A DNA stretch of 64,000 bases from Bacteroidota bacterium (GTDB lineage: Bacteria; Bacteroidota; Ignavibacteria; UBA10030; UBA6906). Within the stretch, counting starts at the first letter, position 1. Every line of letters begins with the position of its first letter. Positions 53,030 through 62,929 of the stretch are shown piece by piece. Under the pieces are notes generated by a model. That model searched no databases. It saw nothing but the letters and a program-made list of their open reading frames with translations, and had not been told where the DNA came from. The translations under genes were made by a program, and so were the position numbers. The stretch is from positions 145,266 through 209,265 of the forward strand of contig JAHBUR010000002.1 in NCBI GenBank assembly GCA_019637975.1. Reading direction: 5' to 3'.

Positions 53030-54429
53030 ACTTGAGGCAAACGGGCTTCTTTCTTCTTCACGATCTTGTCAGATCTGATCTCAGATCTCTCTATGCAGAG
53101 TTTCACACACTCTCCCGAGACTCAAAGGAAAGGCTGAATGCCATATCAGCGTCACGTCTCGAAGCCACTTTGAAACATGCGTCTTTGAGCATTCCGTTCT
53201 ATCGAGAACGAGTGAAGCCCGGCTCTGTCGCATTGTCGGATTTCCCGGTCGTGCGGAAGTCCGACCTTCGGAGACATTTTGAGGATTTCATGTCGCAACA
53301 GGTTCGGGATGAATACACGGGGAAGAGGAAAAAGAAAGCGTATTCCTGGCTTGAAATGAAAACGGGTGGATCAACCGGCGAACCGACGACTGTGATACAT
53401 GGCAGAAGATTTCGCGAGTTCGGCAGGGCGGCCAGGGTGTACTGCAACCATATGAGCGGATTTCCGGTTGGAACTCCATACCTCATGCTGTGGGGCTCGA
53501 TGAACGACATCAACCAGATGCAAGCGTCAGTGCAAACACGTATCTTCAACCGCTTCATGAACTTTGAATTACTGAATGCCTTCCGGTTGGATGAAGCGAG
53601 CATGGTCCGCCATATCGAGAGAATCAACTCGTCGAATGCAAACCATATGATGGCGTACGTGGATGCGGCATATCAACTCGCGCAGTTTGCCCAACGGAAC
53701 GGTATCGACGTGAGGCCACTCAAGTCGGTGATGGGCTGTGCGGGAACAATCACAACTGAAATGCGAAACGTCATTCAGGAGGTGTTCCGCTGCAAGCTCC
53801 ACAATAAGTACGGAAGCAGAGACTGCGGCGATATGGCCTGCGAGTGTGCCGCAGGAGGATTTCACATCTTCTCGAATTATGTTCTTCTGGAGATTGTAGA
53901 TGAGCAGGGAAATCCGTTGCCGGCCGGCGTTAGTGGACGAATCCTCGTAACGACTCTTGTCAACAACGACTTCCCTTTGATACGGTATGAGATTGGAGAC
54001 ATCGGAGCTCTCTCCGATGAGTTCTGCCCGTGCGGGTCACCGTTCACGCTTCTGCAAGCCGTAGAAGGCAGGACCTACGAAATGATCATGGATACACGGG
54101 GGAGTACAGTGACGCCGGTGTATTTTCGCCACCTCATCGGGGTTGTTCATAACCCGAATCTCTTTCGCCGTTTCCAGTTTGTTCAACACGGTTCATCGTC
54201 ATACAGCCTCAAGCTCGAGCGGGTGTCATCGGAGGATTCCGACCTTCTGAACGTGACACTTGGGAAGATCGTGGAAGACCTCAAACATGTATTGGGTAAT
54301 GATGCCGACATTCACATTGTCGTGTCCGGGCATATCGGAGAGACCGGCAGCGGCAAGTTTCTCTACACTCGCAACGAGTTTCTCAAGAGGCACGATGCGG
54401 AACATCAGGCGGCGGGAGACGTACGATGA
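53026..54429 (+). CDS. CapK/phenylacetate-CoA ligase-like AMP-forming enzyme
   Basis: A 467-residue ANL-superfamily protein. The ATP-binding P-loop is KTGGSTGEPT (about residue 112). MGCAGTITTEMRNVIQEVF and NKYGSRDCGDMACECAAGG form the adenylate-binding region with several Cys residues. VTTLVNNDFPLIRYEIGDIGAL is the A8/hinge area and CPCGSPFTLLQAVEGR is a Cys-rich motif common in PaaK/CapK proteins. CapK homologues occur in capsule clusters, where they are thought to activate an acid for attachment to the sugar chain. The substrate is not predictable. Four-base overlaps join it to both neighbours. Confidence 0.83.
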   Translation: MNLRQTGFFLLHDLVRSDLRSLYAEFHTLSRDSKERLNAISASRLEATLKHASLSIPFYRERVKPGSVALSDFPVVRKSDLRRHFEDFMSQQVRDEYTGKRKKKAYSWLEMKTGGSTGEPTTVIHGRRFREFGRAARVYCNHMSGFPVGTPYLMLWGSMNDINQMQASVQTRIFNRFMNFELLNAFRLDEASMVRHIERINSSNANHMMAYVDAAYQLAQFAQRNGIDVRPLKSVMGCAGTITTEMRNVIQEVFRCKLHNKYGSRDCGDMACECAAGGFHIFSNYVLLEIVDEQGNPLPAGVSGRILVTTLVNNDFPLIRYEIGDIGALSDEFCPCGSPFTLLQAVEGRTYEMIMDTRGSTVTPVYFRHLIGVVHNPNLFRRFQFVQHGSSSYSLKLERVSSEDSDLLNVTLGKIVEDLKHVLGNDADIHIVVSGHIGETGSGKFLYTRNEFLKRHDAEHQAAGDVR

Positions 54430-55595
54430 CGAGCAGGATAACCGTTGCATACATACATTATCCCTCAGACCTGTATGGAGCAGGAAGGTCGCTGATCCGG
54501 CTTCTCGAACACATTGATCGCACACGTTTCCGACCGTTGGTGGTGCTTAAACGCGACGGACCGCTGCGGGCAAGGCTTGAAGAATCTGGCGTTCGCGTTT
54601 CAATTCTGAAATCCCTCTCGGTCATCGAGCGCAGCAGAGCCAGGTTGCCCGGTCTCGCAACTCTTCCGATGACTTTTCTCGCCTCTGTTGTTCAACTGTT
54701 CATATTTTTGAAACGGGAAAACGTCTATCTCGTTCATACGAATACGGGGATTATCCCGTCATCGGCATTTGCGGCAAAAATTGCAGGCGTACCGCATGTA
54801 TGGCATATTCGCGATTGGTTCGGTGAGTTTTCACGATTGTGGCAAGTGTATTCGAGATACATTCTGTGGTCGTCAGCGTGTGTGCTCTGTGTTTCACAAT
54901 CAGTAGCCCGCCAGTTTCCCGCTTCATCGAAAGTGCGTGTTATGCACAATGGTTTTTCGCTGGATGAGTTCCGAATAGATCGCGAGCTTGCGAGACGCGA
55001 CACTCGAGCGAGATACAATATCAACGAGACGTTTGTTGTTGGTACTGTCGGGAGGATCAAGTTTGTCCGGAAAGGACAAGAAGTGCTGGTTCGGGCAATC
55101 TCAGTGCTGAAAGAAAAGGGGGCGAAAGTGAAATGTCTGATCGTAGGTTCTGTCTTTCCGGGAAACGAGGTCCATCTCACGATGCTCCAGGAGTTGATCA
55201 ACAGTCTGGGATTGCAGGAAGAAGTCGTGCTTGCGGGAGAACTATCAGATCCGAGGCCGGCCTTCGCCGCCATGGATGTGTTCGTGCTTCCTTCCGCACA
55301 ACCTGAGCCGTTTGGCGGTGTAGTCGTGGAAGCAATGGCAATGGGGCTGCCTGTTGTGGGAACGAGTATCGGAGGAACTGTTGATCAAGTTGTGGAAGGC
55401 GTTACCGGATTCCTTATTCCGCCTGCTGATCATCAAGCGCTGGCCGAGAAACTCTACATACTCTACAAAGATCGATCTCTTGGTCGGCAGTTTGGTGAAG
55501 CAGGGCGGAAGCGGATGAGATCAGAGTTTGATCTTCACCGAACTGTAAAGGCCATAGAAGACATCTACACAAAGATAGGTCGGCCAGGCACATGA
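54426..55595 (+). CDS. Glycosyltransferase family 4
   Basis: A 389-residue GT-B enzyme. N-domain: VAYIHYPSDLYGAGRSLIRLLEHI; linker HVWHIRDWFGEFSRLW. C-domain: VGTVGRIKFVRKGQEVLVRAI, KCLIVGSVFPGN, and the donor site PSAQPEPFGGVVVEAMAMGLPVVGTSIGG, a classical EPFGxxxxEAM motif. Donor and linkage are unknown. It is coupled by ATGA to both neighbours. Confidence 0.9.
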   Translation: MTSRITVAYIHYPSDLYGAGRSLIRLLEHIDRTRFRPLVVLKRDGPLRARLEESGVRVSILKSLSVIERSRARLPGLATLPMTFLASVVQLFIFLKRENVYLVHTNTGIIPSSAFAAKIAGVPHVWHIRDWFGEFSRLWQVYSRYILWSSACVLCVSQSVARQFPASSKVRVMHNGFSLDEFRIDRELARRDTRARYNINETFVVGTVGRIKFVRKGQEVLVRAISVLKEKGAKVKCLIVGSVFPGNEVHLTMLQELINSLGLQEEVVLAGELSDPRPAFAAMDVFVLPSAQPEPFGGVVVEAMAMGLPVVGTSIGGTVDQVVEGVTGFLIPPADHQALAEKLYILYKDRSLGRQFGEAGRKRMRSEFDLHRTVKAIEDIYTKIGRPGT

Positions 55596-56698
55596 GAATC
55601 GCTATTGTCGGAACAAGGGGATATCCGTATGTCTACAGTGGCTACGAGACGTTCGTAGCCGAACTTGCCCCACGCCTTGTGCAGAACGGCCACTGTGTTA
55701 CGGTGTATTGCCATAGAGGCCTTTTTAGAGAGAGGCCCCCCGCTGTAAACGGTGTGAATCTGTGTTATATCCCTGCCATTGAACACAAGGTGTTGAGTCA
55801 GTTTACCCACAGTCTACTGTCGACGTTGCATGTTGTGTTCCATAGATTCGATGCCATCCTCTATGTGAACTCTGCAAACGGCCCATTCGGGTTGTTAACA
55901 AAACTCGTCCGCAAGAAGACTGCGATCAACGTGGATGGGCTTGAATGGCTTCGCCCGAAGTGGAAGGGGCTCGGAGCAAAGTACTTTCGAATCGCTTCAT
56001 ACCTCGCCACGAAGTGGTTTGATGTTATAATTTCTGATTCCGATGAAATGGCGGAGATCTACAGAAAGGAGTTTGCCGCACCTTCCGTAACCATTGCCTA
56101 CGGGGCAAATATTGCGCACAGTTCTCATTTCGAGTTGATTCAGCAGTTTGGTTTGACAAAGCAAGAATATTATCTAATTGTCGGCAGATTGATCCCTGAT
56201 AACAATGCCGATCTGGTCGTTCGCGCGTTCGAGAAGAGTGCGACAAAGAAATCGCTGGTGATACTCGGAGATGTACCGTACAAGGATTCGTATGCAGAAT
56301 CCATTAGGAAGACGAAGGATACGCGGGTTGTTTTCCCTGGGTATATCAAAGATGGGAACGTTCTTCGCGAGCTATACTGTAATAGTTTTGTCTATATTCA
56401 CGGACATGAGTTTGGCGGAACCAATCCTGCACTTCTCAAGGCACTTGCTTACGGGTGCTGCGTATTGGCACTCGACACCCCATTCAACAGGGAAGTCCTG
56501 GCTAATGAAAAGCATGGCATCTTCTTTGCGAAGAACGAACAGAGTCTTCGTGATGGCCTTTCATTGGTAGAATCGAACGTGTCTCTTGTAGAGAAAAAAC
56601 GCTTGCATGCTCGTGAACGCATTTTGGAAAAGTATACATGGGAATTGATTACCAGCCAATATGAGAACCTGTTTGAAAGGATGGTACAACGAGAGTAG
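55592..56698 (+). CDS. DUF1972-type glycosyltransferase
   Basis: A 368-residue GT-B enzyme whose N-domain MRIAIVGTRGYPYVYSGYETFVAELAPRL is of the DUF1972 type (often annotated as rhamnosyltransferase). The C-domain has YYLIVGRLIPDNNADLVVRAFE, TRVVFPGYIKDGNVLRELY and YIHGHEFGGTNPALLKALAYGC, where HEFGGTNPALLKAL takes the place of the usual EGFG motif. It is the last member of the coupled run beginning at 50196. The 176 bases that follow contain no supported gene. Confidence 0.88.
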   Translation: MRIAIVGTRGYPYVYSGYETFVAELAPRLVQNGHCVTVYCHRGLFRERPPAVNGVNLCYIPAIEHKVLSQFTHSLLSTLHVVFHRFDAILYVNSANGPFGLLTKLVRKKTAINVDGLEWLRPKWKGLGAKYFRIASYLATKWFDVIISDSDEMAEIYRKEFAAPSVTIAYGANIAHSSHFELIQQFGLTKQEYYLIVGRLIPDNNADLVVRAFEKSATKKSLVILGDVPYKDSYAESIRKTKDTRVVFPGYIKDGNVLRELYCNSFVYIHGHEFGGTNPALLKALAYGCCVLALDTPFNREVLANEKHGIFFAKNEQSLRDGLSLVESNVSLVEKKRLHARERILEKYTWELITSQYENLFERMVQRE

Positions 56699-56874
56699 GC
56701 GACAGAGGTGAAGCGGGCATTACGATGGATGATGTACACAGGGCCTGAATAGCTCTTCCGGTTGTTCCAGGAACCCAAAAGGCTGTGGCGCAGATATACA
56801 AGCACAAATGCAAAGTTTATTTTTTATCTTATTCAAGATACGTTCAGGAAAAAGACACCAACGTAATTCTCGTT

Positions 56875-57801
56875 ATGCACCCATCAGCCAGGATTTTTGT
56901 TGCCGGCCATCGCGGTCTTGTCGGCTCGGCCATTGTCAGAAACCTCAATAGTCGTGGTTTCACAAATATCGTCGGACGCACGCGGGCAGAATTGGATTTA
57001 CTCGATCAGCAGGCGGTTCGTGAGTTCTTTGTGAGCGAGCAGCCGGAGTATGTGTTTCTGGCGGCGGCAAAAGTCGGCGGCATTTACGCGAACAACACAT
57101 ATCCGGCAGAGTTCATCTATGAGAACCTTGTCCCGCAGGCGAATGTGATTCACGCAAGCTACGAGAACGGCGTGAAGAAGCTGTTGTTTCTCGGCAGTTC
57201 GTGCATTTATCCTCGCATGGCGCCGCAGCCGATGCGTGAGGAATTTTTGCTTGACGGCAAGCTCGAACCGACCAATGAGCCGTATGCAGTAGCGAAAATC
57301 GCAGGCATCAAGATGTGCCAGGCCTATAACCGGCAGTACGGCACGAAATACATATCCGTTATGCCGACGAATCTGTACGGCCCCAATGATAACTTCGACC
57401 TGGAAAATGCCCATGTGCTTCCGGCGTTGATCAGAAAATTTGTCGAAGCAAAGGAAAGGAATGCTCCGTTTGTGGAAATCTGGGGGAGCGGGTCTCCGCG
57501 AAGGGAGTTCCTGCATGTGGACGATTGCGCCGAAGCGTGCGTTCACCTGATGCTGACGTACGACGAGTCGGACATTGTCAACATCGGCGTCGGGTCCGAC
57601 GTTTCGATCAAGGAGCTTGCATTGTTGGTAAGGTCAACTGTCGGATATGAAGGGGAGTTACGATTTGACCCTTCGAAACCTGACGGCACGCCGCGTAAAC
57701 TGCTTGATGTTTCGAGGCTCGAGAAGTTAGGCTGGAAAGCAAAGATCCCGCTCGAAGCCGGCCTCCGGTTGGCAGTGGAGTGGTATCTAACGAACCGTTA
57801 A
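56875..57801 (+). CDS. fcl: GDP-L-fucose synthase
   Basis: A 308-residue short-chain dehydrogenase/reductase that epimerises and reduces GDP-4-keto-6-deoxy-mannose to GDP-L-fucose. The NADP-binding motif [11 protein letters not shown] is at the N-terminus; catalytic Ser is in FLGSSCIYP, and Tyr137/Lys141 are in [21 protein letters not shown] and [11 protein letters not shown] are characteristic of the family. The partner GDP-mannose 4,6-dehydratase gene is not in the window. An in-frame extension to 56785 is not supported by homologous starts. Confidence 0.93.
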   Translation: MHPSARIFVAGHRGLVGSAIVRNLNSRGFTNIVGRTRAELDLLDQQAVREFFVSEQPEYVFLAAAKVGGIYANNTYPAEFIYENLVPQANVIHASYENGVKKLLFLGSSCIYPRMAPQPMREEFLLDGKLEPTNEPYAVAKIAGIKMCQAYNRQYGTKYISVMPTNLYGPNDNFDLENAHVLPALIRKFVEAKERNAPFVEIWGSGSPRREFLHVDDCAEACVHLMLTYDESDIVNIGVGSDVSIKELALLVRSTVGYEGELRFDPSKPDGTPRKLLDVSRLEKLGWKAKIPLEAGLRLAVEWYLTNR

Positions 57802-58011
57802 GAAAAGCAACATTCGCAGGATTCGATCACCCGCCCCCCATCCGCGAATGTCACAGGGATACTCGCTCCCCACATAAAACTGCTCTTTACAACTCACGAA
57901 TCAGTTATCTTGCCGGGATGACCCCGGACATCGGTGACGCGTATCATCTGATGTGTCATCTTCTTCATGTACTTTGTGGCGGGTTTGAACGTGCGCAAAA
58001 CATCAGTGTCT

Positions 58012-58040
58012 TTGCACCTTATGCTTTATCTGCCTAAATT
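58012..58040 (+). promoter_or_regulatory. Promoter of the initiating transferase gene
   Basis: TTGCAC (58012-58017) and TAAATT (58035-58040) with a 17-base spacer. Transcription would start near 58047, after the in-frame ATG at 58021, so the start codon must lie downstream. The spacer from 57802 to here holds no gene. Confidence 0.55.
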
Positions 58041-58116
58041 AGCTTTGCCTTCACGAAGAGAGGCCTCCATTTCGCGGGAAGGCACTTCACGACACAGACG
58101 GGGAACCATCAATTTT

Positions 58117-59541
58117 GTGATCTCATTGCTGCGCCGTAATTGGCGGACATGTGCCGCGGGAGTGGGGATTGTTGTTGACGCGGTTGTTTTGAGCATTGCC
58201 TTCCTTCTCGCTGCAACGCTGCAAAATCCCGGTAATGGTGTGAGTGAGTTCTTCACGACACACATTCCACTGTATGTCTTCGTCGTTGCCGTCTTTCTTG
58301 TGTCGTTCACGGCACTCGGACTGTACCGCACGGTTTCGTATACGCCGGTGATGCATCAATATCTCGGGGCTACAAAGGCGTTCATCTATAGCGCCGCGAT
58401 TATTCTCTCATCTCTGTTCCTCGCGGGAGGCATCCCCTATTCACGGGAGTTTCTGATTTTGTTTTTTGTATCCGTTCCTGTTGTCTACGGGATTGTGTGG
58501 TTCGGCGTTCGACGAGTCTTCCGCGTGCTTCGAACCTACGGCTATGGAAGGTGGAACACACTCGTTGTGGGGCCGGGCCAGAATATCGACAGGCTGTTGA
58601 ATTTGTTCCAGGATTTTCCCGATCTCGGGTATGAACCGGTGAAGGTGCTGAATACACCGATGTACAGCAGTACCGACCGGAAAGTGCATGTGAATAGTGC
58701 CGAGGTGGAAAAGGAGATTCTTGCCCAGAATGTTGATTTCATGGTTCTTTCATCGCCTGAACTCAACGGCTCGTACGACGAACTTGAACGCTTGTGCCGT
58801 AAACATTATGTCAGGATGAGGGTCGTCTCGCCGGAAACGGATACGCTCTTCAATCAAGTGCGGATTCAGGATATTGCCGGGTTACCGTTGTTCTCTCCTG
58901 TGCGGCAGCGGATTGACGGCTCGAAGCGGATTGCAAAGCGCATGTTCGATATTGCCGGGTCGGCGTTCCTTCTTGTTCTGTTCGCCCCGCTGTTTCTTGT
59001 TGTTGCCGTCGCAACGAAGTTGGAGTCGAGGGGGCCGGTGTTCTTCAAGCAGAAACGGGCATTGAGTGACAGGGACAAGCCGTTCCTGTTCTACAAATTC
59101 AGAAGCATGTATCATGAGGCCGACGAAAAAAAGGAGACGCTCTTCCCCAAGAATGAATCGACGGGCGCACTATTCAAAATGCGGAACGATCCGCGACTCA
59201 CAACCGTGGGAAAGTACATACGCCGGTACAGCATTGATGAACTGCCGCAACTGTTCAATGTGCTCAAAGGGGAGATGAGCCTTGTCGGGCCGAGGCCGCT
59301 TCCGGTAACCGATTTCAAGCGGCTCACCGAGGTGGATGATGTAGGGGGATACTTCAGGGGAAGGGCTAAAGCCAAACCGGGCATGACCGGACTTTGGCAG
59401 GTTTCGGGGCGAAGCCATCTCGGTTTCCGGGAAATGGTGATGCTGGATTTATATTATATCGAGAATCAATCCATTCTTTTCGATATCGAGATTCTCGCGC
59501 AGACTGTGCCGGTTGTCCTGTTCGGCAAAGGAGCATACTAA
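58117..59541 (+). CDS. Polyprenyl-phosphate sugar-phosphate transferase (initiating transferase)
   Basis: An inner-membrane enzyme of about 474 residues that loads the first sugar phosphate onto undecaprenyl phosphate. Four N-terminal helices (for example GIVVDAVVLSIAFLLAATL, FLVSFTALGLYRTVSY) are followed by a CoA-binding-like domain (RWNTLVVGPGQNIDRLLNLF). The C-terminal catalytic domain has KRMFDIAGSAFLLVLFAPLF, GPVFFKQKRALS, FLFYKFRSMY, RRYSIDELPQLFNVLKGEMS and VGPRPLP. It belongs to the WbaP/WcaJ class. A GTG at 58117 (GGGGA about 12 bases upstream) is chosen because a promoter overlaps the ATG at 58021; if that promoter is wrong, the protein would be 32 residues longer. Confidence 0.9.
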   Translation: MISLLRRNWRTCAAGVGIVVDAVVLSIAFLLAATLQNPGNGVSEFFTTHIPLYVFVVAVFLVSFTALGLYRTVSYTPVMHQYLGATKAFIYSAAIILSSLFLAGGIPYSREFLILFFVSVPVVYGIVWFGVRRVFRVLRTYGYGRWNTLVVGPGQNIDRLLNLFQDFPDLGYEPVKVLNTPMYSSTDRKVHVNSAEVEKEILAQNVDFMVLSSPELNGSYDELERLCRKHYVRMRVVSPETDTLFNQVRIQDIAGLPLFSPVRQRIDGSKRIAKRMFDIAGSAFLLVLFAPLFLVVAVATKLESRGPVFFKQKRALSDRDKPFLFYKFRSMYHEADEKKETLFPKNESTGALFKMRNDPRLTTVGKYIRRYSIDELPQLFNVLKGEMSLVGPRPLPVTDFKRLTEVDDVGGYFRGRAKAKPGMTGLWQVSGRSHLGFREMVMLDLYYIENQSILFDIEILAQTVPVVLFGKGAY

Positions 59542-59593
59542 CCGCATTGACAACCCGCGGGCTGGTTCGCGGGATCCCTTCGCTAATGTCCCT

Positions 59594-59622
59594 TTGAGTC
59601 TCATCCATATTTTCCATATTTT
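59594..59622 (+). promoter_or_regulatory. Promoter of the ugd-uxs operon
   Basis: TTGAGT (59594-59599) and TATTTT (59617-59622) with a 17-base spacer, about 45 bases before the TTG start of ugd. Confidence 0.6.
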
Positions 59623-59667
59623 CTTTACGCTAACTTCACCTCACATGAAATCATCAGGAGTACGCCC

Positions 59668-60996
59668 TTGAAAATCAGCGTTATTGGAACCGGTTATGTC
59701 GGTCTCGTTGTCGGCACCTGCTTCGCCGAAAGCGGTAACGACGTGATATGTGTTGATATTGATGAAATTAAACTGGCTATTCTCAAACGGGGGGATAGCC
59801 CGATCTATGAACCGGGTTTGACCGACTTGTTGAAGAAGAACATTCATGAAGGCAGGCTTACCTTCACATCCGATCTGAAGCATGCCGCTCAGCAAACGGA
59901 CATCATTTTTCTTGCGCTTCCGACACCGCAATCAGAAGACGGGTCGGCAGACTTGCAGCACGTTCTTGCCGTTGCAAAACAGATCGGCATGTACATGAAT
60001 GGCTACAAAGTGATTGTAAACAAAAGTACGGTTCCCGTCGGGACCGCCGACAGGGTGAGCGAAGTTGTCGGAGCACAAACAAAGCACCCGTTTGACGTCG
60101 TCTCGAATCCTGAATTCTTGAAAGAAGGGGCGGCCGTGAACGATTTCATGAAGCCCGACAGGATTGTTGTGGGTTCGAGAAGCCCTAAAGCGCTGGCAAT
60201 TATGCAGGATTTGTATGCTCCGTTTATCCGTACAGGCAATCCGCTCATCATTATGGATGAGCGCAGCTCGGAATTGACAAAGTATGCAGCCAACTCATTC
60301 CTCGCAACAAAAGTCTCGTTTATGAACGAGGTTGCCAATCTCTGCGAACTGCTCGGTGCAGATATCGACCTCGTGAGAAAGGGGATGGGTACCGACCCCC
60401 GGGTTGGGACACAGTTCCTGTTCGCGGGCGTCGGGTACGGCGGTTCATGTTTTCCGAAGGACGTTGCTGCTCTTTTGAACAGCGCAACGCAAACGGGCTA
60501 CGACTTCAAGATCTTGCGTTCTGTAGAAGACGTGAATTTCCGCCAGAAAGAGATCATTGTCCACAAGATCAAGAACCACTTCAACGGAAATCTCAAGGGC
60601 CTGACGGTTACGCTTTGGGGGTTGGCGTTCAAGCCGAACACCGATGATATACGGGAAGCGCCGTCACTGAGGATTATCGAGGCCCTGAGAAACGAGGGGG
60701 TCAATCTTAGGTTGCACGACCCCGTGGCAATAGAAGAAACAAAGAAGCGCGTTACGCAAGGTCCGGAGTTCTTTGTGAACAACTATGATGCGCTGAAAGG
60801 GGCAGATGCGTTGGTAATCGTAACGGAGTGGAACGAGTTCCGACGTCCCGATTTCGAAAGGATGCGCAGTCTCATGAAGCAGCCCGTGATTTTTGATGGA
60901 CGCAACATCTATGATCCGCAGCGATTGCGCGATATGGGCTTTTCGTACTACGGAATTGGACGCAACTCGAATCACATAACAAGAAAGGGAGCATAA
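59668..60996 (+). CDS. ugd: UDP-glucose 6-dehydrogenase
   Basis: A 442-residue cytoplasmic enzyme oxidising UDP-glucose to UDP-glucuronate with two NAD+. The Rossmann motif VIGTGYVGLV is at the N-terminus; VNKSTVPVGTAD, the catalytic Cys261 in GYGGSCFPKDV, and WGLAFKPNTDDIREAPS follow. Its length is normal. It starts at a TTG, chosen because it gives MKISVIGTGYVG and has CAGGAG seven bases upstream. The next gene, UDP-xylose synthase, uses its product directly. Confidence 0.95.
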   Translation: MKISVIGTGYVGLVVGTCFAESGNDVICVDIDEIKLAILKRGDSPIYEPGLTDLLKKNIHEGRLTFTSDLKHAAQQTDIIFLALPTPQSEDGSADLQHVLAVAKQIGMYMNGYKVIVNKSTVPVGTADRVSEVVGAQTKHPFDVVSNPEFLKEGAAVNDFMKPDRIVVGSRSPKALAIMQDLYAPFIRTGNPLIIMDERSSELTKYAANSFLATKVSFMNEVANLCELLGADIDLVRKGMGTDPRVGTQFLFAGVGYGGSCFPKDVAALLNSATQTGYDFKILRSVEDVNFRQKEIIVHKIKNHFNGNLKGLTVTLWGLAFKPNTDDIREAPSLRIIEALRNEGVNLRLHDPVAIEETKKRVTQGPEFFVNNYDALKGADALVIVTEWNEFRRPDFERMRSLMKQPVIFDGRNIYDPQRLRDMGFSYYGIGRNSNHITRKGA

Positions 60997-60999
60997 CGC

Positions 61000-61950
61000 T
61001 TGGCCTCTTCCCAGGTTCCCCATGCTGTAGTGACAGGCGGGGCAGGCTTTCTCGGTTCGCATTTGTGCGACAGGCTTCTCGCAGAAGGATATCGCGTTAC
61101 GGCCATCGACAATCTGATTACGGGAGATACAAGAAACATCTCCCATTTAATTGGAAATGAGAAATTCAGGTTCATCAAACATGATGTAACCGAATACATT
61201 TATGTTGACGGGGCTGTTCACTTCATTCTTCACTTCGCCTCACCGGCCAGCCCGATTGACTACCTGAAACTCCCGATTCAAACGCTCAAGGTCGGGTCAC
61301 TTGGAACGCACAAGGCATTAGGATTGGCAAAGGAAAAGAATGCGCGGTTCTTGCTTGCATCAACCTCGGAAGTCTACGGCGACCCTCTCGTTCATCCGCA
61401 ACCGGAATCATACTGGGGGAACGTGAATCCTGTGGGATCACGGGGCGTGTATGACGAAGCGAAGCGCTTCGCCGAGGCAATGACCATGGCGTATCACAGG
61501 TATCATGGCGTTGATACGCGCATTGTCCGTATTTTCAATACGTATGGTCCCCGGATGAGAATTGAAGATGGCAGGGCAATTCCCGCCTTTGTATCACAGG
61601 CCCTGAGGGGCGAGGATGTGACGGTATTCGGGAACGGGAGCCAGACGAGAAGCGTATGTTATGTGGATGACCTTATTGACGGTATTTACCGCCTCCTGTT
61701 ATCCGACGAAGTGAATCCCGTCAACATAGGCAATAAGGATGAAATTACCATGCTGCAGCTTGCGCAGGAGGTGATAGAACTTACCGGCAGCAAGAGCAAG
61801 ATTGTGTTCAAGGAGTTGCCCGAAGATGACCCGAAGATTCGTCAACCCGACACAACCAAAGCGAAAACACTTCTCCAATGGGAAGCTAAAGTGAAGCGCC
61901 ATGAAGGGTTACTGGCAACTATCGACTATTTTCGTTCGCGCATTGCCTGA
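61000..61950 (+). CDS. uxs: UDP-glucuronate decarboxylase (UDP-xylose synthase)
   Basis: A 316-residue extended SDR enzyme that converts UDP-glucuronate to UDP-xylose. NAD-binding [37 protein letters not shown], catalytic Thr/Ser in [18 protein letters not shown], and Tyr151/Lys155 in [11 protein letters not shown] are all UXS hallmarks, as are [20 protein letters not shown] and [16 protein letters not shown]. It starts at a TTG three bases after the ugd stop, with AAGAAAGGGA upstream. The pair indicates that xylose (or a sugar derived from it) is part of the polysaccharide. Confidence 0.95.
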   Translation: MASSQVPHAVVTGGAGFLGSHLCDRLLAEGYRVTAIDNLITGDTRNISHLIGNEKFRFIKHDVTEYIYVDGAVHFILHFASPASPIDYLKLPIQTLKVGSLGTHKALGLAKEKNARFLLASTSEVYGDPLVHPQPESYWGNVNPVGSRGVYDEAKRFAEAMTMAYHRYHGVDTRIVRIFNTYGPRMRIEDGRAIPAFVSQALRGEDVTVFGNGSQTRSVCYVDDLIDGIYRLLLSDEVNPVNIGNKDEITMLQLAQEVIELTGSKSKIVFKELPEDDPKIRQPDTTKAKTLLQWEAKVKRHEGLLATIDYFRSRIA

Positions 61951-61951
61951 G

Positions 61952-62908
61952 ATGAAACGAACCGTTGGAGAGCCGGCCCGACGGGCTTTCGCAGCGTTGC
62001 TTCTTCTGCTGAACTGTATGAATCTCTCCGCGCAGATTGACTCCACAAAACAGAGTGTCCTGCTCCTGACTGAAGGTAGTCATCAAACAGACGATTCTCC
62101 GCAGTCCGGCCCCTCTCCCGATACAACGATTATCCACCCGGTCAGGCTCGCAATCGTAACAGGAACGGTCGGCGTAACAATTGCCGCGATTCATATCTAT
62201 CAAGCTAATGGCTGGTGGAAGGATAATCGAAGGTCGTTTCATTTTCAGGAGGACCTCAAGTACGGCCTGTATGTTGACAAATTAGGGCATTTCTACGGGG
62301 CAACCGTCGGTACGTTCCTTCTCAGGAAGTCGTTCGAATGGGCAGGTCTTTCACAGCAGGCAGCATTATGGTGGGGTGCCGGAGGCTCGCTCCTGTTTCA
62401 GACATACGTCGAAATTGAAGACGGGTTCTCAACGTGGGGTTTCGATCGCGTGGATTTTGCCGCGAACCTTCTCGGTGCATCATGGCCGGTAGCCCAGTAT
62501 TATTCGCCTTTTCTTCAGAATTTCGATTTCAAGTTCAGTTATCATCCCTCACCGGCGCTGAATAATCCGGGCGGTGCCGGCTTTCAGGGTCAGCGTCATA
62601 TCATGTTTGACGACTATGAGGGACAAACTCTCTGGCTGAGCATGAATGTACACAACTTTCTGCCGACGGCTGTACAACACTTCTGGCCCGAGTTTCTGAG
62701 TCTTGCCGTTGGTTACGGGGCCCGCGACGTTCTCGGCAAGAAACCCTACAGCGTTGTACTTCTGGCTCTAGACTTGGACACGAGAAAACTGATCCCCGAC
62801 AGCACGCCGTTCTTGAAGTTACTCGGGGAAGCCCTTAATTTTATCAAGTTTCCGGCTCCGGCAGTTCGGATCTCTCCGGGCACCGTCTGGTACGGGATCT
62901 ATTTCTAA
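61952..62908 (+). CDS. DUF2279 (YfiM-like) envelope protein
   Basis: A 318-residue exported protein with N-terminal signal FAALLLLLNCMNLSAQ. The DUF2279 region includes WKDNRRSFHFQEDLKYGLYVDKLGHFYGATVG and EIEDGFSTWGFDRVDFAANLLGA, with conserved Asp/His residues and two hydrophobic helices. DUF2279 proteins are frequent beside exopolysaccharide genes but lack a defined role. It begins one base after the uxs stop. Confidence 0.82.
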   Translation: MKRTVGEPARRAFAALLLLLNCMNLSAQIDSTKQSVLLLTEGSHQTDDSPQSGPSPDTTIIHPVRLAIVTGTVGVTIAAIHIYQANGWWKDNRRSFHFQEDLKYGLYVDKLGHFYGATVGTFLLRKSFEWAGLSQQAALWWGAGGSLLFQTYVEIEDGFSTWGFDRVDFAANLLGASWPVAQYYSPFLQNFDFKFSYHPSPALNNPGGAGFQGQRHIMFDDYEGQTLWLSMNVHNFLPTAVQHFWPEFLSLAVGYGARDVLGKKPYSVVLLALDLDTRKLIPDSTPFLKLLGEALNFIKFPAPAVRISPGTVWYGIYF

Positions 62909-62929
62909 CCATAAACTTCCAGAGGTTCA

